Positions 1 through 8,300 of a stretch of DNA of 64,000 nucleotides are shown in pieces. Location: the NCBI RefSeq assembly GCF_039908635.1, contig NZ_CP150918.1, positions 1,674,001 through 1,738,000 of the forward strand, read 5' to 3'. The translations under genes were made by a program, and so were the position numbers. Origin of the DNA: Pseudomonas purpurea. Its GTDB lineage: Bacteria > Pseudomonadota > Gammaproteobacteria > Pseudomonadales > Pseudomonadaceae. The notes below the pieces were generated by a model. It was not told the DNA's origin, did no database searches, and saw only the letters and a list, made by a program, of their open reading frames with translations. Positions within the stretch are counted from its first letter, which is position 1; every line of letters starts with the position of its first letter.

Positions 1-512
1 TCGCCGTGCTGGGGGCGGCGGTGATTCGTTATGACCGCATCAGCCCGGATTTCTTCATGGGCTTTGTGCTGCTGCAACTGGCCAACTTCACCTATGCCGC
101 CGGGCAGGTGTTGTACAAACACCTGGTGGCGAAGCACCCGAGTGACCTGCCGCATTACCGGCGTTTCGGCTATTTCTACCTGGGGGCGCTGGCAGTGGCG
201 TTGCCGGCGTTTCTGCTGTTCGGCAAACAGAACTTCTTGCCTGAAGCGCCGTTGCAGTGGGGCGTGCTGGTGTTCCTCGGGCTGGTCTCCACGGCGTTGG
301 GTTTGTACTGGTGGAACAAGGGCGCGTGCCTGGTGAATGGCGGGACACTGGCGGTGATGAACAACCTGCATGTGCCGGTGGGGCTGCTGCTCAACCTGCT
401 GATCTGGAATCAGCATGAAGAACTGGGACGGCTGATGTTTGGAGGGATGGTGATTCTGGCGGCAGTGTGGATCAGCCGGTTGGGTGTGCGCTCACCCGCG
501 GTTGCACACTAA
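1..512 (+). CDS. EamA/DMT-family transporter, C-terminal part (5' truncated by window edge)
   Basis: The reading frame is open from the window edge to a TAA stop, so only the C-terminal ~170 residues of an inner-membrane drug/metabolite transporter are present. At least four hydrophobic segments are visible (for example FMGFVLLQLANFTYAAGQVL and LGALAVALPAFLLFG), followed by the EamA-like run GLVSTALGLYWWNKG and a final helix ending in a short polar tail. Substrate cannot be told; the family exports or imports amino acids and other small metabolites. The GTG at 6 is probably internal, not the true start. It converges on the mechanosensitive channel gene, with a REP-type hairpin in between. Family assignment is fairly secure; function is not. 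Confidence 0.75.
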   Translation, partial: AVLGAAVIRYDRISPDFFMGFVLLQLANFTYAAGQVLYKHLVAKHPSDLPHYRRFGYFYLGALAVALPAFLLFGKQNFLPEAPLQWGVLVFLGLVSTALGLYWWNKGACLVNGGTLAVMNNLHVPVGLLLNLLIWNQHEELGRLMFGGMVILAAVWISRLGVRSPAVAH

Positions 513-513
513 A

Positions 514-546
514 CTCCTGTGGGAGCAGGCTCGCACCCACAGGGGG
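514..546. repeat. Single REP-type hairpin between convergent genes
   Basis: Perfect 8-bp arms CCTGTGGG (516-523) and CCCACAGG (536-543) enclose a 12-base loop. The sequence is the usual fluorescent Pseudomonas REP family. It lies between two convergent genes and may help end both transcripts, but no T-tract follows. Confidence 0.6.
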
Positions 547-554
547 ATGGGGTG

Positions 555-1853
555 TCAGAGGGCGCGTTTTTCCTGTTCGGGAAGATGGCTGGCGCCCAGT
601 AGCGCAGGCAACATCCCCGAGCGCAGATCATTGCCGCTCGGCTGCTGATACAGGATCAAACCGAACTCCGGCAACACCGCCAGCAGGTAATCGAAGATAT
701 CGCCCTGAATCCGCTCGTAATCGGCCCACGCGGTGGTGCGGGTGAAGCAGTAGATTTCCAGCGGCACGCCCTGAGCGGTGGTCTGCATCTGGCGGACCAT
801 GCAGGTCATGTTCGGCTGGATCTCTGCGTGACTCTTCAGATACGCCAGGGCATAGGCACGAAAGGTCCCGATGTTGGTCATCCGGCGACGGTTGGCCGAC
901 ATCGCCGCGACGTTGCCCTGAGCCTCGTTCCAGGCCTTGAGTTCAGCCTGCTTGCGGTTGATGTAATCGGTCAGCAGGTGCACTTGCGACAGCTTCAGTT
1001 CTTCGTCATCGCGGATGAACCGCACGCCGCTGGCGTCGATAAACAGGCTGCGCTTGATCCGTCGCCCGCCCGATTGCTGCATGCCGCGCCAGTTCTTGAA
1101 GGATTCGGACATCAGCCGCCAGGTCGGAATCGAGACGATGGTCTTGTCAAAGTTCTGCACCTTGACCGTGTGCAGGGTGATGTCCACCACATCACCGTCG
1201 GCGCCCACTTGCGGCATTTCGATCCAGTCGCCAACCCGCAGCATGTCGTTGCTGGTCAGCTGCACGCTGGCGACGAATGACAGCAGGGTGTCCTTGTAGA
1301 CCAACAAGATCACCGCCGACATGGCGCCCAGACCCGAGAGCAGCAACAGCGGCGAACGGTCGATCAGGGTCGCGACGATGATGATCGCGCCGAACACGAA
1401 CAACACCATCTTCGCCAGTTGCACATAGCCTTTGATCGAGCGGGTGCGGGCGTGTTCGGTGCGCGCGTAGATGTCCAGCAAGGCATTGAGCAGGGCGCTC
1501 AGGGCCAGCACCAGGAACAGAATGCTGAAGGCCAGCGCGACATTGCCCAGGAACACCAGGCTGGTCTTGCTCAGGTCCGGCACCAGGTTCAGGCCGAACT
1601 GAATCACCAGCGACGGCGTCATCTGCGCCAGGCGATGAAACACCTTGTTGTGTCGCAAATCCTTGATCCAGTGCAGCGCCGGTTGTCGGCCGAGCAACTT
1701 GGCGGTGTGCAGCACCAGGTAGCGTGCCACTCGTCCGAGGACCAGTGCGACGCCCAGCAGCAGCAACAGCGCGAGGCTCGAATGCAGCAGCGGATGCTGA
1801 TCGAGCGCACCCCAGAGGTCTTGGAGGTTGAGCCAGAGCTGTTTGAGATCCAT
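555..1853 (-). CDS. MscS-family mechanosensitive ion channel (YbdG/MscM-like)
   Basis: The 432-residue product is an inner-membrane channel of the MscS superfamily, which opens under membrane tension on hypo-osmotic shock. About five transmembrane segments occupy residues 20-195 (LALLLLLGVALVLG, LVFLGNVALAFSILFLVLAL, MVLFVFGAIIIVATLI). The family core follows: the pore-lining stretch around SGLGAMSAVILLVYKDTLLS and the beta-domain signature VGDWIEMP...GDVVDITLHTVKVQNFD. The length and the long insertion after the beta domain fit YbdG rather than the short MscS. The start ATG is preceded by no strong Shine-Dalgarno, but the alignment to the family N-terminus is natural. It is transcribed alone, divergent from the DEAD-box helicase. 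Confidence 0.88.
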   Translation of the reverse strand: MDLKQLWLNLQDLWGALDQHPLLHSSLALLLLLGVALVLGRVARYLVLHTAKLLGRQPALHWIKDLRHNKVFHRLAQMTPSLVIQFGLNLVPDLSKTSLVFLGNVALAFSILFLVLALSALLNALLDIYARTEHARTRSIKGYVQLAKMVLFVFGAIIIVATLIDRSPLLLLSGLGAMSAVILLVYKDTLLSFVASVQLTSNDMLRVGDWIEMPQVGADGDVVDITLHTVKVQNFDKTIVSIPTWRLMSESFKNWRGMQQSGGRRIKRSLFIDASGVRFIRDDEELKLSQVHLLTDYINRKQAELKAWNEAQGNVAAMSANRRRMTNIGTFRAYALAYLKSHAEIQPNMTCMVRQMQTTAQGVPLEIYCFTRTTAWADYERIQGDIFDYLLAVLPEFGLILYQQPSGNDLRSGMLPALLGASHLPEQEKRAL

Positions 1854-2046
1854 GGGCTAAAACGATTCTTCTGTAGGACGAATGGGGGTGATTAGAGCAT
1901 TCAAGACACCTTAGGTCAGTCTTGAAGACAAATCAGCTAACAAAAAAGCCACTGTTTGCGCCCGATTGCATAAAGAAACTCGGCCTCGGCGCTCGAAACC
2001 GTTACCCTATGCAGCTGATTTTTTGTATTTCTTCGAGGTAGCACCC

Positions 2047-3393
2047 GTGTTTTCCCAATTCGCCCTGCACGAACGCCTGCTCAAAGCCGTGGCCGAGCTT
2101 AAATTTGTCGAGCCAACGCCAGTGCAAGCAGCGGCTATCCCGCTCGCGCTCCAAGGGCGTGACCTGCGGGTGACTGCGCAAACCGGTAGCGGCAAAACCG
2201 CTGCCTTCGTTTTGCCGATTCTCCACCGTCTGATCGGCCCGGCCAAAGTCCGCGTCAGCATCAAGACCCTGATCTTGCTGCCGACCCGCGAACTGGCCCA
2301 GCAGACCATCAAGGAAGTTGAACGCTTTGCGCAGTTCACCTTCATCAAGTCCGGCCTGATCACCGGCGGTGAAGACTTCAAGGTCCAGGCGGCCATGCTG
2401 CGCAAGGTGCCGGACATCCTGATCGGTACGCCAGGGCGGATGATCGAGCAACTGAACGCCGGCAACCTCGACTTGAAAGAAGTTGAAGTGCTGGTACTCG
2501 ACGAAGCCGACCGCATGCTCGACATGGGCTTTGCCGAAGACGTTCAGCGTCTGGTCGACGAGTGCACCAACCGTCAGCAAACCATGCTGTTCTCTGCCAC
2601 CACCGGCGGTTCGGGCTTGCGCGAGATGGTCGCCAAGGTCCTGAACAACCCTGAGCACTTGCAGCTCAACAACGTCAGCGACCTGAACGCCACCACCCGT
2701 CAGCAAATCATCACCGCTGACCACAACCAGCATAAAGAGCAGATCGTTAACTGGTTGCTGGCCAACGAGACCTACCAGAAGGCCATCGTCTTCACCAACA
2801 CCCGTGCCATGGCCGACCGTATCTACGGCCGCTTGGTGGCGCAGGAGTACAAGGCGTTTGTCTTGCACGGTGAGAAAGACCAGAAGGACCGCAAACTGGC
2901 CATCGACCGTCTGAAGCAGGGCGGCGTGAAGATCCTGGTGGCCACCGACGTCGCCGCTCGCGGCCTGGACGTGGAAGGCCTGGACCTGGTGATCAACTTC
3001 GACATGCCGCGCAGCGGCGACGAATACGTTCACCGCATCGGTCGTACCGGCCGTGCCGGCAACGATGGCCTGGCGATCTCGCTGATCTGCCACGGTGACT
3101 GGAACCTGATGTCGAGCATCGAGCGCTACCTCAAGCAGAGCTTCGAGCGTCGCACCATCAAGGAAGTCAAAGGCACCTACGGCGGACCGAAAAAGGTCAA
3201 GGCTTCGGGCAAAGCCGTAGGCGTGAAGAAGAAAAAAACCGACGCCAAGGGCGACAAGAAAAAAACCGGCGCCAAGGCACCGACCAAGCGCAAGATCGCC
3301 AACCGCCCGAAGACCGACGCCCTGTCGCTGGTCAGCAAGGACGGCATGGCCCCGCTCAAGCGCCGCAAGCCAGAAGCCCCGGCTGCTGAATAA
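2047..3393 (+). CDS. DEAD-box ATP-dependent RNA helicase with basic C-terminal tail
   Basis: A 448-residue RNA-unwinding enzyme. Visible motifs are the Q-motif region FVEPTPVQ, Walker A AQTGSGKT (residues 44-51), PTRELA, DEAD (about 152-155), SAT, and HRIGRTGRAG of the second RecA domain. A lysine-rich tail of ~60 residues follows, probably an RNA-binding extension. The upstream open frame begins at 1966, but I choose the GTG at 2047: GAGGT sits 7 bases upstream, and the protein then begins MFSQFALHERLLKAV as expected for this group. It is followed at once by a strong rho-independent terminator, so it looks monocistronic. RhlB/SrmB/RhlE-like assignment within the superfamily is not resolved. 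Confidence 0.92.
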   Translation: MFSQFALHERLLKAVAELKFVEPTPVQAAAIPLALQGRDLRVTAQTGSGKTAAFVLPILHRLIGPAKVRVSIKTLILLPTRELAQQTIKEVERFAQFTFIKSGLITGGEDFKVQAAMLRKVPDILIGTPGRMIEQLNAGNLDLKEVEVLVLDEADRMLDMGFAEDVQRLVDECTNRQQTMLFSATTGGSGLREMVAKVLNNPEHLQLNNVSDLNATTRQQIITADHNQHKEQIVNWLLANETYQKAIVFTNTRAMADRIYGRLVAQEYKAFVLHGEKDQKDRKLAIDRLKQGGVKILVATDVAARGLDVEGLDLVINFDMPRSGDEYVHRIGRTGRAGNDGLAISLICHGDWNLMSSIERYLKQSFERRTIKEVKGTYGGPKKVKASGKAVGVKKKKTDAKGDKKKTGAKAPTKRKIANRPKTDALSLVSKDGMAPLKRRKPEAPAAE

Positions 3394-3413
3394 CGCGCCG
3401 TAGCGATCCCATG

Positions 3414-3443
3414 AAAAAACCCGGACAGTGTCCGGGTTTTTTT
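3414..3443 (+). terminator. Rho-independent terminator of the helicase gene
   Basis: GC-rich perfect stem CCCGGACA/TGTCCGGG (3420-3436 overall) is flanked by an A-run on the left and seven Ts on the right. It could work in both directions, ending the leftward cassette as well. Confidence 0.92.
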
Positions 3444-3455
3444 ATTTCAGCGGTG

Positions 3456-4064
3456 TCAATTCCCCGACAGGCCGCGGGTGTCCGCATCAAACAGCGCTTT
3501 AGCCTGTTGGGCGGCAGGAGTCAGCAAGGCGAAGATCTTTGCCGCACTGTACAACTGCGTGCTTGCCAGGCTCTTGGGCGTCGGTTCGATCGGGATAATG
3601 ACGTCCTCATCGGCGGCATCGACAGCATGCAGCCAGATCCCTACAAAATGCAGTGCTGACACAAACAGCACGCGCAGCTCATAGGTTTTGCCCTTCAGGC
3701 TCGCTGCGTTTTCCGCCAGTTTCAGCGCGCTGGCCGTGGCGGCGGCCATGACGCCATGGTTCAGCGCCGAGAACTCTACGTTGCCGGGCACTTCGGCCAG
3801 TTCCGCATCGGCAATGGTCTTGCCGTTTGAAACGACCAGGTAATGCCAGTTACCCAGGGCCGCATGGTTCAGGCCTTTACCTTGGGTCAGGTCCTCCAGG
3901 CTCAGTGAATAACCCCGATAAGGTCTGGAGAGACTGACGTTGCTGGCAGTCGCCTTGGCAAACTGGCTATTGATACCGAAGCCTTTGGTTTGCAGGGCTG
4001 CTTGAAGTGCAGGACGCAGTGTGTGCACGCCATGGGAAGGCGCCATAGGGTAAGTAAGTTGCAT
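3456..4064 (-). CDS. Unrecognised 202-residue protein coupled to the cysteine protease
   Basis: I do not recognise this family. The protein has no signal peptide, no clear transmembrane helix and no cysteine; it is rich in alanine and leucine with mixed helix and strand propensity, and a central Val/Leu-rich core (YELRVLFVSALHFVGIWLHAVD). The start ATG has a strong AGGAGG Shine-Dalgarno that overlaps the stop codon of the upstream protease gene. Only 9 bases separate the two, which indicates translational coupling. A chaperone, inhibitor, substrate or immunity partner of the protease would all fit the arrangement; this is inference only. It ends just beside the helicase terminator, which could also serve it from the other side. 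Confidence 0.75.
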   Translation of the reverse strand: MQLTYPMAPSHGVHTLRPALQAALQTKGFGINSQFAKATASNVSLSRPYRGYSLSLEDLTQGKGLNHAALGNWHYLVVSNGKTIADAELAEVPGNVEFSALNHGVMAAATASALKLAENAASLKGKTYELRVLFVSALHFVGIWLHAVDAADEDVIIPIEPTPKSLASTQLYSAAKIFALLTPAAQQAKALFDADTRGLSGN

Positions 4065-4073
4065 GATGCCCTC

Positions 4074-4673
4074 CTAGTTTTTCCGGGTGAAGTAAGTGGT
4101 TGTCCAGTTGCCACCGCCGTTGTACGAACCGGGGAAGGAATTAAGTGCCCGTGTGGAGTAGCCATAGATGGAATCTGCCACGGAAACATAGTTGCCATTA
4201 GTGCCATAAAACGTCAGGAAGTGAGCGCCGCCGCCATACCAGGCCACGCGCACACCAATGGGCTTGCCCTGGTTGATCTGGTTCTCGATCGCCGACAGTT
4301 GGAGGGTCCCCTGGCTCATGCTGGCAAAGCTGCGAGTGGTCCTGAGGGACGAATCCAGATAGCCATAATTATTGCAGGGACCTGGCTGGTTGCAGCACGA
4401 GTTTCGACCCTGTTCCGCATTGGCGACACCGCACTGAGTCCACGACCCGGTGCCGTAATAGTTGCCGACAGACGCCGAAACAGCCGCCCAGCACCAGTTG
4501 GTTTGCGTTTGCTTTTGCATGGTGAAGTTGAGATTGGCAGAGGCAAAACTTGCCTGTTCTACCGAGCTGTCAACGTCATCAAGTTCAAGGGTTACAAGAT
4601 CACTGGACAAGCAATGCGGGAGTGCTTCACCAGTGGCCGTACTGCCAAGTTGTGTTTCTTCTGTGTTTAACAT
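4074..4673 (-). CDS. Papain-like cysteine protease, AvrRpt2/peptidase C70 type
   Basis: A 199-residue protein with the papain-fold triad visible: Cys61 in NWCWAAVSASV, His151 in GGGAHFLTFYG, and Asp167 in VSVADSIYG. A cysteine-rich block SCCNQPGPCNN (residues 92-102) between Cys and His is characteristic of the AvrRpt2-like C70 family, which contains plant-pathogen effectors and many uncharacterised bacterial enzymes. The first ~50 residues are acidic and could be a propeptide. No Sec signal is evident. The open frame extends to 4745, but the ATG at 4673 has AGGGA eight bases upstream; the ATG at 4679 is too close to it. It is first in a two-gene leftward unit, divergent from the TpsA locus. 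Substrate and secretion route are unknown. Confidence 0.82.
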   Translation of the reverse strand: MLNTEETQLGSTATGEALPHCLSSDLVTLELDDVDSSVEQASFASANLNFTMQKQTQTNWCWAAVSASVGNYYGTGSWTQCGVANAEQGRNSCCNQPGPCNNYGYLDSSLRTTRSFASMSQGTLQLSAIENQINQGKPIGVRVAWYGGGAHFLTFYGTNGNYVSVADSIYGYSTRALNSFPGSYNGGGNWTTTYFTRKN

Positions 4674-5300
4674 GTTCATCTTCCCTGAGTGAAAGTCAGT
4701 AGTGCGTTTGAATACGTGCAGCCTGTTGTCATAACGCGTTTGCATTGGGTGAGAGATCGGCTTATGCGGGTTGCCCTGTTAGAGGGCGGGCTCCGATCGG
4801 GTCTCGATGTAACCTTAGGAGTTGATATGCGTTAGCGCAAATAAATAAATGCATTTATGCAATATTGTGAAAATTTCAGCCGGATACGCATACGCAAACC
4901 TGATTTTCAGGGCCGCGATGTCTTTGGGTTGAGGGGCGAACGTCTGGAAAAGATCAACCTATGGCCGCAAACGTGCGGTCTAGAGCCATCGCTGAAAAAG
5001 TCAAAATCAGCTTGTTGACGCCAGAATGATGGCGCCTTAGCATCAAGCCATCATATTGATATCAGTTGTCGTTTCGAAGGATCGAACTCACCCCCATGGC
5101 CAACGTGCGCCGGGGTGTTTGTCACTGATGGGCCGCGCATTTGGGCCGCTTCCTGGCCTCGCTCTTGCGTCGTTTCGCACCCCACTCCTTTGAAGTATTA
5201 CGCCCTGCTGATGCCCTGTGTGCTTCCAGTAGCCCGACCGTTTTTGCCTTGGATTTTTCTATTTAACTAATTCGCACTCTTGCCAACGAGATCCCCCGAC
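4674..5300. other. Divergent intergenic region: protease promoter side and long tpsA1 leader
   Basis: The left part (4800-4900) is markedly AT-rich and presumably holds the protease promoter; I could not pick a convincing -35/-10 pair. The right part holds the shared type Vb promoter module (5015-5064). From the predicted transcription start there remain about 250 bases of leader before the tpsA1 ATG. The leader contains a possible 10-codon open frame at 5096-5128 (ATG to TGA) with a poorly spaced GAAGGA upstream. No other gene was seen. Confidence 0.6.
5015..5064 (+). promoter_or_regulatory. Shared type Vb promoter/operator module, copy A (tpsA1)
   Basis: TTGACG (5015-5020), a 17-base spacer, and TAGCAT (5038-5043) form a sigma70-like promoter. 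A perfect 8-bp inverted repeat straddles the -10: ATGATGGC (5026-5033) and GCCATCAT (5047-5054). The palindromic TTGATATCA (5056-5064) lies just downstream. The same elements at identical offsets occur upstream of tpsA2 and tpsB, so this is a common control region, not chance. The similarity to the tpsB copy continues to about 5086. Confidence 0.8.
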
Positions 5301-8300
5301 ATGGATGTCCGCCAACTTGCCTTACTGGCTCGCCAGCCTTCTATTGCCCTCATTTCCCGGGAACACTTCCTGGGCTTGCCGAAACGGGGGGTGGCATTCT
5401 TGCTGGCCAACGTCATGTTCTGGCAGCCAATGTGGGCCCAGGCGGACGGGATCGTGGTGAGTGCGCCGGGGACCACGCTGGATCACGCGGGCAACGGTGT
5501 GCCGATCGTCAACATCGCGACGCCCAACGCCAGCGGGCTGTCCCACAACAAATTTCATGACTACAACGTCGGCACCAACGGGATCATCCTCAACAACGCC
5601 GCGACCCAGACTGTCGCCACCCAGTTGGGCGCGAACATCGTCGGCAACCCGCACCTGAAGGCCAGTGGCTCGGCGCAAACCATCCTCAACGAGGTCAACG
5701 GCGGCAGCCCCAGCCAGTTGCGCGGCTACACCGAAGTGGCGGGGCAGTCGGCCCGCGTCATCGTCGCCAACCCGTACGGCATCAGTTGCAACGGCTGCGG
5801 CTTCATCAATACGCCACGTGTGACGCTGACCACCGGCAAACCGATTGTGGACGGCGGCCGGCTCGAGCGTTTTCAGGTTGACCAGGGCAGCGTGTCCATC
5901 GACGGCGCCGGGTTGAATGCGACCAACGTCGAGCGTTTCGAAATCATCACCCGCAGCGCGAAAATCAACGCCGAGATCCAGGCGAAAAACCTGACCCTCG
6001 TTGCCGGTCGCAACGACGTCGATGCACACACACTCAATGCCACTGCACGGGCCAATGACAGCAGCGCGAAACCGGAACTGGCCATCGACTCTTCGGTGCT
6101 GGGCGGCATGTACGCCGGCGCGATCCGGCTGGTGGGCACCGAGGCCGGCGTGGGCGTGAAGCTCGACGGCAAACTGATCGCCAGCGGTGGCGATATCCAG
6201 CTCGATGCCAACGGTCATCTGCGCATGGCCGACACCTCGGCCAGTGGCGCCGTCAACATCGCCGCCAACAGCCTGGAGGCCCAGGGACCGGTCTACGGCA
6301 CGGCGCTGAACGTCAACACCCAAGGCGCGTTGACCAACCAGAAGACCCTCGCGGCCCGTGACAGCATCACGCTGAGCAGCGGCGGACAACTGACCAACAA
6401 CGGCGTCATCGAGGCAGGTGTCAACGCCGACACCAGCCGCAACGCCAGCGGCGATGTCAGCCTCGGCGCGCAGAACCTGAGCAACCGCAACAGCGTGATT
6501 GCCAGCCGCAACCTGACGGTCAACACCGCGCAAACCCTGGACAACCAGGGCGGAACCCTCAATGCGCAGCAGAGCCTCAACCTCACGGTCGCAACCCTCG
6601 ACAACCAAAACAAGGGCCGGGTGCTCAGCGCTGGCGGTCTGGCGATCAATGCCAATCAACTGCTCAACAGCCAGGGCCAGATCACCAGCAACGGCGCACT
6701 CAATGCGACCCTCGGCCATTTGAACAACACCCGTGGTGAACTCAACAGCCTGACTACCGCCACGTTGCGCGTGGCCTCGCTGGATAACGTCGCGGGTCTG
6801 ATCAGTGCCGGTGAACGGCTGGACATCAACGCCAGCGGCGCACTGAATAACCAGAGCGGCCGCCTGGCCGCCGCGCGGCAAATCACCCTCGGCGCCGCCA
6901 GCCTGGACAACAGCCAGCAAGGTTCGATCGTCAGTCAGGGCACGCTGGACGTGACCGTCAGCGGCAAACTGGCCAACCAGCAACAAGGCAAGATCGAAGC
7001 CAACGGTGCGGCACGCCTGACCGTCGGCAGCCTCGACAATCAACAAGGGGCGAGCCTCACCAGCAGCAACACCCTGAACCTTACAGCGGGCCAGGTGAAC
7101 AACAGCGAGGGCGGCAAAATTGCCAGCGCCCAGACACTGACCGCCAGCGTCACTGGCCTCGATCAACACGACAAAGGCCAGCTCTACAGCAACACCGACC
7201 TGAGCCTGGACCTCAATCATGGTCAGTTGAACAACCAGAACGCCTTGATCAACGCCCCCGGCCAGTTGGTGTTGAAAAATCTCAACGGCGTCGCCAACCA
7301 GGGCGGCGAGATTTCCAGCCTGCACGCCTTCACGCTCGCGGCCATCAGCCTGGATAACAGCGCTGGCAAGGTCCTGAGCCAGCAAGCGCTGACCCTGCGC
7401 ATCACGCAGGACCTGAACAACCACAATGGCCGGATTTCCGCGCTCGGCGTGGATGCGCAGGTCGGCAGCCTCAACAACACCGACGGCACGTTAAGCAGTG
7501 ACGCCGACCTGACGCTTCGCGCCGACGGTGTGGTGACCAACACCGACGGCGAAATCTCCAGCGCCGCCAACACTCGCCTGACCGCTGCCAGCCTGGTCAA
7601 CCGCAACGCCGAAGTGCTGGGTGACAAGGCGTTGAACATCGACCTCACGGGCGCACTGGATAACCGCAACGGCGTGCTCGGTTCGGGCAAGCAGGTGGAC
7701 ATCAACGCCGCCAGCCTCGACAACCGCGACGCCGGCAGTCTGGTCAGTGACGGCAGCCTGACGGCCCGCATCACCGGTTTGCTGGACAACCAGCATGAGG
7801 GCGAACTGCTCGCCAAAGGCCTCATCGACCTGAGCACCGGCAGCCTGGATAACCGTGGCGGTCGGGTGACCGGCCAGGACCTGCTGACCTTGCGCAGCGA
7901 TTCGGCGGACAACCGTGGCGGCCTGATGCGTGCCGACAAGGACCTGAAACTGGCCATCGGGCAACTGGATAACCGCGACAAAGGCGTGATCAACGGCAAG
8001 GCCGCCATCGACCTCAAGGGCACCGGTTTCGACAACCGTGGCGGCTTGCTCACGGGCGTCGGCCCACTGACGTTGCAGGCCAAAGAGGTGCAGAACGCAT
8101 TAGGCCGGATCGCCAGCCAGAGTGACCTCACGGCCAGCATCGACACCTTGCGGCAACAGGGTGGCGCGCTGGTTGCCCAGGGCAACCTGAGCCTGACCGG
8201 TAGCCACCTCGACAACCGTGATAGTGGCCTGGTGGGCACGACCAAAGCGCTGACGCTGAACGTCGGCGAGATCGACAACCGTGCGGGCGAACTGTCCGCC

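Noticed and set aside
4746..5014. Small gene in the AT-rich spacer before tpsA1
   Set aside because: No frame of useful length with a ribosome site was found on either strand.
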